A DNA stretch of 64,000 bases from Pseudomonas sp. Irchel s3h17 (GTDB lineage Bacteria; Pseudomonadota; Gammaproteobacteria; Pseudomonadales; Pseudomonadaceae). Shown piece by piece: positions 25,673 through 34,858 of this stretch (position 1 is the first letter of the stretch; each line of letters begins with the position of its first letter). Under the pieces are notes generated by a model. That model made no database searches and had not been told where the DNA came from. It worked only from the letters and a program-made list of their open reading frames with translations. The stretch covers positions 62,001-126,000 of the forward strand of contig NZ_FYDL01000011.1 in NCBI RefSeq assembly GCF_900187505.1. The letters are read 5' to 3'. Both the position numbers and the translations under genes were made by a program.

Positions 25673-26074
25673 GTGAGTCAGGACTTCAGTCGGGAAAAGC
25701 GTTTGCTGACCCCCCGGCATTTCAAGGCAGTCTTTGACTCCCCTACCGGCAAGGTTCCGGGGAAAAATCTCCTGCTCCTTGCACGCACCAACGATCTCGA
25801 TCACCCCCGTCTAGGGCTGGTTATCGGGAAAAAGAGTGTGAAACTCTCCGTTGAACGCAATCGCCTCAAACGTCTGATGCGCGAATCGTTTCGCCTCCAC
25901 CAGGATTCTCTGGTTGGTTGGGATATCGTGATCGTCGCGCGCAAAGGTTTGGGCGACGTAGAAAACCCCGAATTGATTCAGCATTTCGGCAAACTCTGGA
26001 AGCGTCTGGCACGTAGCTCGCCGGTACCAGCAGTCAAAACCGAAACTGTAGGGGTAGACAGCACCGATGCGTAA
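25673..26074 (+). CDS. rnpA: Ribonuclease P protein component
   Basis: A 133-residue basic protein, the protein subunit that helps RNase P RNA cut tRNA leaders. The signature region is KSVKLSVERNRLKRLMRESFR. The most likely start is GTG 25,673 (VSQDFSREKRLLTPRHF), 16 bases after the rpmH stop; the frame runs further upstream to 25,577 but would overlap rpmH with an Arg/Pro-rich shadow. GGAGG directly abuts the GTG, so initiation may rely on coupling with rpmH. Its stop overlaps the yidD start. Confidence 0.93.
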   Translation: MSQDFSREKRLLTPRHFKAVFDSPTGKVPGKNLLLLARTNDLDHPRLGLVIGKKSVKLSVERNRLKRLMRESFRLHQDSLVGWDIVIVARKGLGDVENPELIQHFGKLWKRLARSSPVPAVKTETVGVDSTDA

Positions 26075-26312
26075 ACTGGCACTCGTTCCGATCCAGTTTT
26101 ATCGCTATGCCATTAGTCCCCTGATGGCCAGCCACTGTCGTTTCTACCCCAGTTGTTCCTGCTACGCGTATGAAGCCATTGAAAATCATGGCCTTCTGCG
26201 CGGTGGCTGGCTGACCTTTCGTCGTTTAGGTCGCTGTCATCCGTGGAATCCCGGTGGTTATGACCCGGTTCCACCTATCCCTACCTCCCGTTCTTCTTCG
26301 ATGGCCGAGTAA
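26067..26312 (+). CDS. yidD: Membrane protein insertion efficiency factor YidD
   Basis: An 81-residue protein of the YidD family with the conserved cysteines of CRFYPSCSCYAYEA and the RRLGRCHPWNPGGYDPVP signature. It is thought to sit at the inner membrane through an amphipathic N-terminal helix and help YidC-dependent insertion. It overlaps the end of rnpA by 8 bases and lies 2 bases upstream of yidC, the conserved rnpA-yidD-yidC order. Confidence 0.95.
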   Translation: MRKLALVPIQFYRYAISPLMASHCRFYPSCSCYAYEAIENHGLLRGGWLTFRRLGRCHPWNPGGYDPVPPIPTSRSSSMAE

Positions 26313-26314
26313 TC

Positions 26315-27997
26315 ATGGATATTAAACGCACGATCCTGATCGTCGCCCTGGCAATCGTGTCCTACGTCATGGTCCTGAAATGGAACCAGGACTATGGCCA
26401 GGCTGCCCTGCCGACTCAGAATGTTGCTGCCAATCAGGCTGCCCCGGCTATTCCGGACACCCCACTTGGCACCAATGCTTCCGCCAGTGCCGATGTACCC
26501 AGCGCGAATGCCGATACCAGCACCCCTACCGAAACTCCGGTAGTGACCAACAAAGACCTCATCCGCGTTAAAACGGATGTGCTCGAACTGGCTATCGATC
26601 CTCAAGGTGGTGATATCGCCCAGCTGATGCTGCCAAAATATCCACGTCGTCAGGACCACCCGGAAATTCCGTTCCAGCTGTTTGATAACGGTAGCGAACG
26701 TACTTATCTGGCCCAAAGCGGCCTGACCGGTACCAACGGTCCGGATGCGCGTCCTACCGGTCGTCCGGTTTACTCGACCGAGCAGAAGACTTATCAACTG
26801 GATAAAGATCAGAACCAACTGAATGTTGATCTGAAATTCAGCGACGCTGGCGTCAATTACATCAAGCGTTTCACCTTTACTCGCGGTCTGTACGATCTGA
26901 AAGTCACCTATCTGATCGACAACACCAGCGACAAGGCCTGGACTGGCAACCTGTTTGCCCAGCTCAAGCGTGATGCCAGTGCCGATCCTTCTTCGACTAC
27001 CGCCACCGGTACCGCTACTTACCTGGGCGCCGCCCTGTGGACAAGTGCCGAGCCGTACAAAAAAGTGTCGATGAAAGATATCGACAAGGCGTCGTTGAAA
27101 GAAAGCGTTAACGGTGGCTGGGTTGCCTGGCTGCAACACTACTTCGTGACGGCCTGGATTCCAGCCAAGAACGACAGCAACGTGGTGCAGACCCGTAAAG
27201 ACAGCCAAGGCAACTACATCATCGGTTTCACTGGCCCGGCGTTGACCGTTGCGCCAGGTGCCAAGGCTGAAACCAGCGCCACGTTGTACGCAGGTCCGAA
27301 AAGCCAGGCGATACTGAAAGAGTTGTCCCCAGGCCTGGAACTGACTGTCGACTACGGCATCCTGTGGTTCATTGCCCAGCCGATCTTCTGGCTGCTGCAA
27401 CATATCCATGAGCTCGTCGGTAACTGGGGCTGGTCGATCATCTTCCTGACCATGCTGATCAAAGGGATCTTCTTCCCGCTGTCGGCTGCCAGCTACAAAT
27501 CCATGGCGCGCATGCGTGCAGTGGCACCGAAACTGGCTGCGCTGAAAGAGCAACATGGCGATGACCGGCAGAAAATGTCGCAAGCCATGATGGAGCTGTA
27601 CAAGAAAGAGAAGATCAATCCGCTGGGTGGTTGCTTGCCAATCCTCGTGCAGATGCCGGTTTTCCTTTCGCTGTACTGGGTACTCCTGGAAAGCGTTGAA
27701 ATGCGCCAAGCGCCGTTCATGCTGTGGATTACCGACCTGTCGATCAAGGATCCGTTCTTCATTCTGCCGATCATCATGGGCGCAACCATGTTCATCCAGC
27801 AGCAGCTGAACCCGACTCCTCCGGATCCGATGCAGGCCAAAGTGATGAAAATGATGCCAATCATCTTCACCTTCTTCTTCCTGTGGTTCCCGGCGGGCCT
27901 GGTGCTGTACTGGGTTGTGAACAACGTCCTGTCGATCGCTCAACAGTGGTACATCACACGTAAAATCGAAGCGGCGGCGAAAAAAGCCGAGGCATAA
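26315..27997 (+). CDS. yidC: Membrane protein insertase YidC
   Basis: A 560-residue inner-membrane insertase. There is an N-terminal transmembrane helix (about 6-22), a large periplasmic beta domain (about 60-340), then the conserved five-helix core (LWFIAQPIFWLLQHIH; NWGWSIIFLTMLIKG; GGCLPILVQMPVFLSLYWVLLE; and the C-terminal FFLWFPAGLVLYWVVNNVLSIAQQW). It inserts proteins alone or with SecYEG; the Fo subunits a and c encoded 8 kb downstream are known clients in E. coli. A terminator follows. Confidence 0.97.
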   Translation: MDIKRTILIVALAIVSYVMVLKWNQDYGQAALPTQNVAANQAAPAIPDTPLGTNASASADVPSANADTSTPTETPVVTNKDLIRVKTDVLELAIDPQGGDIAQLMLPKYPRRQDHPEIPFQLFDNGSERTYLAQSGLTGTNGPDARPTGRPVYSTEQKTYQLDKDQNQLNVDLKFSDAGVNYIKRFTFTRGLYDLKVTYLIDNTSDKAWTGNLFAQLKRDASADPSSTTATGTATYLGAALWTSAEPYKKVSMKDIDKASLKESVNGGWVAWLQHYFVTAWIPAKNDSNVVQTRKDSQGNYIIGFTGPALTVAPGAKAETSATLYAGPKSQAILKELSPGLELTVDYGILWFIAQPIFWLLQHIHELVGNWGWSIIFLTMLIKGIFFPLSAASYKSMARMRAVAPKLAALKEQHGDDRQKMSQAMMELYKKEKINPLGGCLPILVQMPVFLSLYWVLLESVEMRQAPFMLWITDLSIKDPFFILPIIMGATMFIQQQLNPTPPDPMQAKVMKMMPIIFTFFFLWFPAGLVLYWVVNNVLSIAQQWYITRKIEAAAKKAEA

Positions 27998-28020
27998 CTT
28001 ACGCTGTATGTAACCATTCA

Positions 28021-28047
28021 AAACGCCCCCTAGTGGGGCGTTTTGCT
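28021..28047 (+). terminator. Rho-independent terminator after yidC
   Basis: A 9-bp stem AAACGCCCC/GGGGCGTTT (28,021-28,029, 28,035-28,043) with a 5-base loop, between yidC and mnmE. Confidence 0.8.
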
Positions 28048-28076
28048 ATCTGCCATTTTTATCGGGATATCGGTTT

Positions 28077-29447
28077 ATGAGCGCTCCTCGTGAAACCATC
28101 GCCGCAGTCGCCACCGCCCAAGGCCGTGGAGGCGTCGGTATCGTGCGTATTTCCGGGCCGTTGGCCAGCAGCGCGGCGAAAGCCATCAGTGGTCGCGAAC
28201 TCAAACCGCGCTACGCCCATTACGGTCCTTTTTTCAGCGCCGAAGAAGACGTGCTGGATGAAGGTATTGCCTTGTATTTCCCTGGCCCGAACTCATTTAC
28301 CGGCGAAGACGTGCTGGAACTCCAGGGCCACGGAGGTCCCGTAGTCCTGGATATGTTGCTGCAGCGCTGCCTGCAACTGGGTTGCCGATTGGCCCGGCCG
28401 GGTGAGTTCAGCGAACGCGCGTTCCTCAACGACAAGCTCGACCTGGCGCAGGCCGAGGCCATTGCGGACCTGATCGAGGCCAGTTCTGCACAAGCTGCGC
28501 GCAACGCACTGCGCTCGCTGCAAGGTGCGTTTTCCCAGCGTGTGCATAACCTGACCGAGCAACTGATTGCGCTGCGCATCTACGTCGAAGCCGCCATCGA
28601 CTTCCCGGAAGAAGAAATCGACTTTCTGGCCGATGGCCACGTGTTGACCATGCTCGATGCCGTGCGCGAAGCGTTATCCACTGTGCTGCGTGAAGCCGGC
28701 CAGGGCGCGTTGCTGCGTGATGGGATGACCGTGGTGATCGCCGGTCGTCCGAATGCCGGCAAGTCCAGCCTGCTCAATGCACTGGCTGGCCGGGAAGCGG
28801 CCATCGTCACCGAGATCGCCGGCACCACCCGGGACATCCTGCGTGAACATATCCACATCGACGGTATGCCGCTGCATGTGGTCGACACCGCGGGCTTGCG
28901 CGATACCGATGACCAGGTCGAGAAGATCGGTGTGGAGCGGGCATTGAAGGCCATCAGCGAGGCTGACCGAGTGCTGTTGGTGGTCGATGCCACCGCCCCT
29001 GAAGCCCTAGATCCGTTTGCCTTGTGGCCTGAATTCCTCGAGCAGCGCCCGGATCCGGCCAAAGTCACCCTGATCCGTAACAAGGCAGACCTCACTGGCG
29101 AGGCCATTGAGCTGCAAGTCTGTGACGATGGCCACGTCACCATCAGCTTGAGCGCCAAGTCGGCAGGCGAAGGTCTGGAGCTACTGCGCGAGCATCTCAA
29201 GGCCTGCATGGGCTATGAGCAGACCTCGGAAAGCAGCTTCAGCGCCCGCCGACGCCACCTGGAGGCTCTGCGTCATGCCAGTGCATCCCTCGAGCACGGT
29301 CGTTCGCAGCTGACCCTGGCCGGTGCTGGCGAACTGTTGGCTGAAGATTTACGTCAGGCGCAGCAGTTGCTGGGTGAAATTACCGGTGAATTCAGCTCCG
29401 ACGACCTGTTGGGCAGGATCTTTTCCAGCTTCTGTATCGGTAAATAG
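28077..29447 (+). CDS. mnmE: tRNA modification GTPase MnmE
   Basis: A 456-residue GTPase that with MnmG makes the 5-carboxymethylaminomethyl group on wobble uridine 34. The N-terminal folate-binding domain (about 1-120) and helical domain surround a G domain: GRPNAGKSSLLNAL, DTAGLRDTDD, NKAD. It ends with the conserved CIGK whose cysteine is catalytically needed. Its partner mnmG lies 600 bases downstream, separated by an origin-like noncoding region. Confidence 0.97.
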   Translation: MSAPRETIAAVATAQGRGGVGIVRISGPLASSAAKAISGRELKPRYAHYGPFFSAEEDVLDEGIALYFPGPNSFTGEDVLELQGHGGPVVLDMLLQRCLQLGCRLARPGEFSERAFLNDKLDLAQAEAIADLIEASSAQAARNALRSLQGAFSQRVHNLTEQLIALRIYVEAAIDFPEEEIDFLADGHVLTMLDAVREALSTVLREAGQGALLRDGMTVVIAGRPNAGKSSLLNALAGREAAIVTEIAGTTRDILREHIHIDGMPLHVVDTAGLRDTDDQVEKIGVERALKAISEADRVLLVVDATAPEALDPFALWPEFLEQRPDPAKVTLIRNKADLTGEAIELQVCDDGHVTISLSAKSAGEGLELLREHLKACMGYEQTSESSFSARRRHLEALRHASASLEHGRSQLTLAGAGELLAEDLRQAQQLLGEITGEFSSDDLLGRIFSSFCIGK

Positions 29448-29473
29448 CCTCAGTTCCTGATTCAATTGGAGGC

Positions 29474-29535
29474 CTGGCTTGCTCGCCACATGGTGTTTCC
29501 GACACACCAAGTAGGCTGATTCGCTGGCAAGCCAG
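29474..29535. repeat. REP-like long imperfect hairpin after mnmE
   Basis: Outer arms CTGGCTTGC (29,474-29,482) and GCAAGCCAG (29,527-29,535) enclose inner arms TGGTGT and ACACCA (29,491-29,496, 29,504-29,509). The outer arms resemble the repetitive extragenic palindromes common in fluorescent pseudomonads. It could also act as a transcript end for mnmE. Confidence 0.6.
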
Positions 29536-29539
29536 CTCC

Positions 29540-30051
29540 TTTCCCCCCTACGAACCATTCATTTTTTTGCATTGCCGGGCGGCATCGACCGCTTCGGTGG
29601 TTTTCCCATGTCCGGGATTTGTGCCTTTCAGCGCTTTTCTGTGGATTAAGCCCTGTGAATAACCGCGGCTGAGCTCGGTTGATAACAGGGCTCCAAAACT
29701 GAGGAAAACCACCTCTGTGGATAACCACCCCATTCATCCACAGGCTTACAGCGGTTATCCAAGGGCCTCATGGGCACATGACCACAGACTTTTGAATCTC
29801 TGTACACATTGAAAATAAAGGCCTGTAGTAATCTATCCACAGAAAGGTAGCTGTATAGAAATAAACATAAAAACAAAGATTTAATAAATTTCTTTCTTTT
29901 TAATTTCTATTGTTCGTGACTTACCCACAGCTGGTTAAATTTTGTGCAAAGGGTTCTTTAGGAAGGGCGAAGTCCCTATACTTGTCGACCAGGTCCAGAA
30001 ACCTGAGCTCAAACTATTCCTGATTACCTAACTGAAGCAGGCACGAGGTGC
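29540..30051. other. AT-rich, DnaA-box-containing region upstream of mnmG (second origin-like region)
   Basis: Contains an exact TGTGGATAA (29,716-29,724), TGTGAATAA (29,654-29,662, which fits TTATNCACA), and one-mismatch boxes at 29,640, 29,734, 29,833 and 29,921, plus an AT-rich stretch at about 29,855-29,912. This looks like oriC in design. DnaA-box clusters are known next to mnmG (gidA) in some bacteria. The mnmG promoter is inside: TATACT at 29,977-29,982 with TTCTTT 17 bases upstream. Confidence 0.6.
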
Positions 30052-31947
30052 GTGGTGGATTTCCCTTCCCGTTTTGAAGTGATCGTCATCGGCGGCGGTC
30101 ATGCCGGTACCGAGGCAGCACTGGCCTCAGCACGCATGGGTGCAAAAACCCTGTTGCTGACGCATAACGTGGAAACCCTCGGAGCAATGAGCTGCAACCC
30201 CGCGATCGGCGGGATTGGCAAAAGCCACCTGGTCAAGGAAATCGACGCCCTGGGCGGCGCGATGGCCATGGCCACCGATAAAGGTGGTATCCAGTTTCGC
30301 GTGCTCAACAGCCGTAAAGGTCCAGCCGTGCGCGCAACACGCGCCCAGGCCGATCGCGTGCTGTACAAGGCCGCTGTCCGCGAGATTCTCGAAAACCAGC
30401 CGAACCTGTGGATATTTCAACAGGCCGCCGACGATCTGATCGTCGAGCAGGAACAAGTACGCGGTGTCGTCACCCAGATGGGCCTGCGTTTCTTTGCCGA
30501 CTCCGTGGTGTTGACCACCGGTACGTTCCTGGGCGGACTTATCCACATCGGTATGCAGAACTTTTCCGGCGGTCGTGCCGGCGATCCGCCGTCGATCGCC
30601 CTGGCTCACCGTCTGCGTGAGTTGCCTTTGCGTGTGGGTCGCCTGAAAACCGGTACACCTCCACGTATCGACGGTCGTTCTGTGGATTTCTCGGTGATGA
30701 CCGAGCAACCGGGCGACACGCCGATCCCGGTCATGTCGTTCATGGGCTCGAAAGAGCAGCACCCACAGCAGGTCAGTTGCTGGATCACGCATACCAACGC
30801 CCGTACCCACGAAATCATTGCCTCGAACCTCGATCGTTCGCCGATGTATTCCGGGGTGATTGAAGGTATTGGCCCGCGTTACTGCCCTTCGATCGAAGAC
30901 AAGATCCACCGCTTTGCCGACAAGGAAAGCCATCAGGTCTTCATCGAACCGGAAGGCCTGACCACTCACGAGCTGTACCCGAACGGAATATCCACATCCT
31001 TGCCGTTCGATGTGCAATTGCAGATCGTGCAGTCGATCCGCGGCATGGAAAACGCGCATATCGTTCGCCCGGGCTACGCCATCGAGTACGACTACTTCGA
31101 CCCGCGTGACCTGAAGTACAGCCTGGAAACCAAAGTCATTGCCGGCCTGTTCTTTGCCGGGCAAATCAACGGCACTACCGGTTATGAAGAGGCCGGCGCC
31201 CAGGGTTTGCTGGCCGGGGCCAACGCCGCCTTGCGCGCGCAGGGCAAAGACAGTTGGTGCCCGCGCCGCGACGAGGCGTACATCGGTGTGCTGGTCGACG
31301 ACCTGATTACCCTGGGGACCCAGGAACCGTATCGGATGTTCACATCGCGTGCCGAATACCGGTTGATCCTGCGCGAAGACAATGCCGACCTGCGCCTGAC
31401 CGAGAAAGGTCGCGAATTGGGTCTGGTGGACGACGTGCGTTGGGCGGCGTTCTGCAAAAAACGCGAAAGCATTGCCCTGGAAGAACAGCGCCTGAAAAGT
31501 ACCTGGGTCCGCCCGGGTACCGAGCAGGGGGATGCGATCGCCGAAAAATTCGGCACGCCACTGACTCACGAATACAACCTGTTGAACCTGCTGAGCCGTC
31601 CGGAAATCGACTACGCTGGCCTGGTCGAAGTGACCGGGCACGGCGCGCAGGATCCACAGGTCGCCGAGCAGGTCGAAATCAAGACCAAATACGCCGGTTA
31701 TATCGATCGCCAGCAAGATGAAATCGCACGCCTGCGGGCCAGTGAAGACACCAAGTTGCCTGTGGATATCGATTACACGAACATCTCCGGTCTCTCGAAA
31801 GAGATCCAGAGCAAGCTCGGCGCAACCCGCCCCGAGACGTTGGGCCAGGCATCGCGGATCCCGGGTGTGACCCCGGCAGCGATTTCGCTGTTGATGATTC
31901 ATCTGAAAAAACGCGGCGCGGGCCGTCAGTTGGAGCAAAGCGCTTGA
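30052..31947 (+). CDS. mnmG: tRNA uridine-5-carboxymethylaminomethyl modification enzyme MnmG
   Basis: A 631-residue FAD enzyme, partner of MnmE in wobble uridine modification. The FAD-binding fold starts at VIVIGGGHAGTEAALASARMG (residues 10-30). Further family motifs are SCNPAIGGIGKSHL and GQINGTTGYEEAGAQGL. It starts with GTG 30,052 (or the next GTG) after CACGAGG. The stop overlaps the rsmG start. Formerly called gidA. Confidence 0.97.
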   Translation: MVDFPSRFEVIVIGGGHAGTEAALASARMGAKTLLLTHNVETLGAMSCNPAIGGIGKSHLVKEIDALGGAMAMATDKGGIQFRVLNSRKGPAVRATRAQADRVLYKAAVREILENQPNLWIFQQAADDLIVEQEQVRGVVTQMGLRFFADSVVLTTGTFLGGLIHIGMQNFSGGRAGDPPSIALAHRLRELPLRVGRLKTGTPPRIDGRSVDFSVMTEQPGDTPIPVMSFMGSKEQHPQQVSCWITHTNARTHEIIASNLDRSPMYSGVIEGIGPRYCPSIEDKIHRFADKESHQVFIEPEGLTTHELYPNGISTSLPFDVQLQIVQSIRGMENAHIVRPGYAIEYDYFDPRDLKYSLETKVIAGLFFAGQINGTTGYEEAGAQGLLAGANAALRAQGKDSWCPRRDEAYIGVLVDDLITLGTQEPYRMFTSRAEYRLILREDNADLRLTEKGRELGLVDDVRWAAFCKKRESIALEEQRLKSTWVRPGTEQGDAIAEKFGTPLTHEYNLLNLLSRPEIDYAGLVEVTGHGAQDPQVAEQVEIKTKYAGYIDRQQDEIARLRASEDTKLPVDIDYTNISGLSKEIQSKLGATRPETLGQASRIPGVTPAAISLLMIHLKKRGAGRQLEQSA

Positions 31948-32588
31948 GTTCGTTGGTCACCACGCAACACGCCGAAGAGTTATCAACAGGTGCGCGCCAG
32001 CTCGGTGTAAACCTGACCGAAGCCCAGCATGCACAGCTGCTGGGTTATCTGGCCCTGTTGATAAAATGGAACAAGGCTTACAACCTCACTGCCGTACGTG
32101 ATCCCGACGAAATGGTTTCGCGGCATCTGCTCGACAGTCTGAGCGTGATGTCCTTCATCGAGAATGGTCGCTGGCTGGATGTCGGCAGCGGCGGTGGCAT
32201 GCCCGGTATTCCGCTGGCGATCCTGTTTCCCGAATCGCAAGTGACCTGCCTGGACTCCAACGGCAAGAAAACCCGCTTCCTGACCCAGGTCAAACTCGAG
32301 CTCAAACTGGATAACCTGCAAGTTATCCACAGTCGCGTCGAAGCGTTCCAGCCTGAAAAGCCATTCAACGGGATCATTTCCCGGGCATTCAGCAGCATGG
32401 AGAACTTCAGCAACTGGACTCGCCACCTGGGCGATCACGACACACGTTGGCTGGCAATGAAGGGCGTTCATCCCGCGGATGAGCTGGTAGCATTGCCGGC
32501 AGACTTCCACCTCGATAGCGAACACGCCTTGGCTGTACCCGGTTGCCAAGGCCAACGTCATCTGCTGATACTGCGCCGCACGGCATGA
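31944..32588 (+). CDS. rsmG: 16S rRNA (guanine-N7) methyltransferase RsmG
   Basis: A 214-residue SAM-dependent methyltransferase that modifies G527 of 16S rRNA. The SAM-binding loop DVGSGGGMPGIPLAIL is visible. It starts with TTG 31,944, whose TG is part of the mnmG TGA, so translation is coupled. A TTATCCACA DnaA box falls within the gene (32,323-32,331). Formerly gidB; loss gives low-level streptomycin resistance in other bacteria. Confidence 0.95.
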   Translation: MSSLVTTQHAEELSTGARQLGVNLTEAQHAQLLGYLALLIKWNKAYNLTAVRDPDEMVSRHLLDSLSVMSFIENGRWLDVGSGGGMPGIPLAILFPESQVTCLDSNGKKTRFLTQVKLELKLDNLQVIHSRVEAFQPEKPFNGIISRAFSSMENFSNWTRHLGDHDTRWLAMKGVHPADELVALPADFHLDSEHALAVPGCQGQRHLLILRRTA

Positions 32589-32606
32589 TTGGGAACACAA
32601 GCAAGA

Positions 32607-33404
32607 ATGGCTAAGGTATTCGCGATTGCGAACCAAAAAGGTGGTGTGGGCAAGACCACCACCTGTATCAACCTCGCAGCATCCCTGGTCGCCACCAAGC
32701 GTCGGGTGTTGTTGATCGATCTTGATCCACAGGGCAACGCCACCATGGGTAGCGGTGTGGATAAACACGGCCTGGAAAACTCCGTCTACGACCTGTTGAT
32801 CGGTGAATGCGACTTGGCCCAGGCCATGCATTTCTCCGAACACGGCGGTTACCAGTTGCTGCCAGCCAACCGCGACCTGACGGCGGCTGAAGTCGTTCTG
32901 CTGGAAATGCAGATGAAGGAAAGCCGTCTGCGCAGCGCTTTGGCGCCGATCCGTGAGAATTACGATTACATCTTGATCGACTGCCCTCCGTCGCTGTCGA
33001 TGCTTACGCTGAACGCACTGGTGGCCGCCGATGGGGTGATTATCCCCATGCAGTGCGAGTACTTTGCGCTCGAAGGCTTGAGTGACCTTGTGGATAACAT
33101 CAAGCGTATCGCCGAACTGCTGAACCCGAACCTGAAAGTCGAAGGCCTGCTGCGGACCATGTTCGATCCGCGCCTGAGCCTGATGAACGATGTGTCGGCG
33201 CAGCTCAAGGAGCACTTCGGCGAGCAGCTGTACGACACGGTCATTCCACGCAATATCCGCCTGGCCGAAGCGCCAAGCTATGGCATGCCGGCGCTGGCGT
33301 ACGACAAATCATCGCGGGGCGCCATTGCCTACCTGGCCCTGGCTGGCGAGATGGTTCGCCGTCAACGCAAAAACTCACGCATCGCCGCTGCTCAGGCAAC
33401 TTAA
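32607..33404 (+). CDS. parA: Chromosome partition ATPase ParA (Soj)
   Basis: A 265-residue deviant-Walker ATPase, KGGVGKTT near residue 11, that moves ParB-parS complexes of the origin after replication. ATG 32,607 (MAKVFAIANQKGG) is used because the family begins there; an upstream in-frame start at 32,589 adds 6 unlikely residues. parB follows 9 bases later. Exact TGTGGATAA boxes occur in the gene at 32,756 and 33,089. Confidence 0.96.
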   Translation: MAKVFAIANQKGGVGKTTTCINLAASLVATKRRVLLIDLDPQGNATMGSGVDKHGLENSVYDLLIGECDLAQAMHFSEHGGYQLLPANRDLTAAEVVLLEMQMKESRLRSALAPIRENYDYILIDCPPSLSMLTLNALVAADGVIIPMQCEYFALEGLSDLVDNIKRIAELLNPNLKVEGLLRTMFDPRLSLMNDVSAQLKEHFGEQLYDTVIPRNIRLAEAPSYGMPALAYDKSSRGAIAYLALAGEMVRRQRKNSRIAAAQAT

Positions 33405-33413
33405 GGAATCCCC

Positions 33414-34286
33414 ATGGCCGTCAAGAAACGAGGTCTCGGACGTGGACTGGATGCACTGCTGAGTGGTCCGACCGTCAGCTTGCTGGAAGAACAAGCGGTG
33501 CAAGCCGACCAGCGTGAGCTGCAACATTTGCCCCTGGACCTGATCCAGCGCGGTAAATACCAGCCACGCCGGGACATGGACCCACAGGCGCTGGAAGAAC
33601 TGGCTGCGTCGATCAAGGTACAGGGCGTGATGCAGCCGATCGTGGTGCGTCCCATCGGTGAAGGCCGCTTTGAAATCATCGCGGGTGAACGCCGCTGGCG
33701 CGCCAGCCAGCAAGCGGGCCAGGAAACCATCCCGGCGATGGTGCGCGATGTGCCGGATGAAACCGCGATTGCCATGGCGCTGATCGAGAACATCCAGCGT
33801 GAAGACCTCAATCCGGTCGAGGAAGCGGTTGCCCTGCAGCGTTTGCAGCAGGAATTCCAGCTGACTCAGCAGCAGGTTGCCGACGCGGTGGGCAAATCCC
33901 GCGTGACGGTGGCCAACCTGTTACGCCTGATTGCCCTGCCAGAGGTGATCAAGACCATGCTCTCGCACGGCGACCTGGAAATGGGTCATGCGCGTGCTTT
34001 GCTCGGTTTGCCGGAAAATCAACAGGTTGAGGGGGCGCGACACGTTGTCGCACGGGGGCTCACCGTACGCCAGACTGAAGCACTGGTTCGCCAGTGGTTG
34101 AATGGCAAACCGCAGGCGACAGAACCTGCCAAACCCGACCCGGATATCGCTCGCCTCGAGCAGCGCCTGGCTGAGCGCCTAGGCTCTGCGGTGCAGATTC
34201 GCCACGGAAAGAAGGGCAAAGGGCAGTTGGTGATCGGTTACAACTCCCTGGATGAGCTGCAAGGTGTCCTTGCACATATCCGCTGA
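33414..34286 (+). CDS. parB: Chromosome partition protein ParB (Spo0J)
   Basis: A 290-residue CTP-dependent DNA clamp. It has the CTP-binding GERRWRA and ENIQRED motifs, a HTH that reads parS (TQQQVADAVGKSRVTVANLLRL), and a C-terminal dimerisation domain. The two perfect parS sites in recF are its likely targets. AAGGAA lies 8 nt before ATG 33,414. Compare with the two ParB-like proteins in the transposon cargo, which lack exact versions of the first motif. Confidence 0.97.
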   Translation: MAVKKRGLGRGLDALLSGPTVSLLEEQAVQADQRELQHLPLDLIQRGKYQPRRDMDPQALEELAASIKVQGVMQPIVVRPIGEGRFEIIAGERRWRASQQAGQETIPAMVRDVPDETAIAMALIENIQREDLNPVEEAVALQRLQQEFQLTQQQVADAVGKSRVTVANLLRLIALPEVIKTMLSHGDLEMGHARALLGLPENQQVEGARHVVARGLTVRQTEALVRQWLNGKPQATEPAKPDPDIARLEQRLAERLGSAVQIRHGKKGKGQLVIGYNSLDELQGVLAHIR

Positions 34287-34331
34287 AACATTTCCTCATG
34301 TAGCGTGCAGTCGGAAATCACTACCTGACAG

Positions 34332-34360
34332 TTGAATAGGGGCTGAACCGCCCCTATACT
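34332..34360 (+). promoter_or_regulatory. Promoter of the atp operon with a hairpin in its spacer
   Basis: TTGAAT (34,332-34,337) and TATACT (34,355-34,360) are 17 bases apart. The spacer is part of a perfect 8-bp inverted repeat ATAGGGGC/GCCCCTAT (34,336-34,343 and 34,350-34,357) that overlaps both hexamers. It is 75 bases upstream of atpI. Confidence 0.65.
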
Positions 34361-34434
34361 CTGCGCGCATTTTGTCGGCACAAATTATGCCAAGTTATTG
34401 AATTCTGGCAGCCGACCTTTGAGGAGCAAATGTG

Positions 34435-34842
34435 ATGGAAACACGCACGCCAAACCGCTTGCCGTTCCATCGCCTGGCAGTTTTTCCGGTGTTAGTGGCT
34501 CAATTTGTCGTTTTGCTGGTGGCTGCTTTGGCGCTCTGGTACTGGCATGGAGTCGTTGCCGGGTACTCAGGACTCTGCGGGGGCCTGATAGCCTTGCTTC
34601 CCAATGTTTATTTCGCTCACAGGGCATTTCGGTTTTCCGGCGCCCGAGCAGCTCAAGCCATCGTCCGGTCTTTTTATGCCGGCGAGGCGGGCAAACTGAT
34701 TTTGACGGCAGTGCTCTTTGCATTGACGTTTGCAGGTGTGAAGCCACTGGCGCCGTTAGCAGTCTTCGGCGTCTTTGTGTTGACCCAACTGGTCAGCTGG
34801 TTCGCTCCCCTGCTGATGAGAACAAGACTTTCGAGACCTTAG
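34435..34842 (+). CDS. atpI: ATP synthase accessory protein I
   Basis: A 135-residue membrane protein with four hydrophobic segments, the usual first gene of atp operons, thought to help assembly of the c-ring. ATG 34,435 has GAGGAG 8 nt upstream; a GTG lies one codon before. It is 16 bases upstream of atpB. Confidence 0.9.
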   Translation: METRTPNRLPFHRLAVFPVLVAQFVVLLVAALALWYWHGVVAGYSGLCGGLIALLPNVYFAHRAFRFSGARAAQAIVRSFYAGEAGKLILTAVLFALTFAGVKPLAPLAVFGVFVLTQLVSWFAPLLMRTRLSRP

Positions 34843-34858
34843 GGCGTTTGAGGCAACC

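Noticed and set aside
26258..28021. A 587-codon open frame antisense to yidC
   Set aside because: Low-complexity His/Gln/Arg/Val-rich shadow with no recognisable domain.
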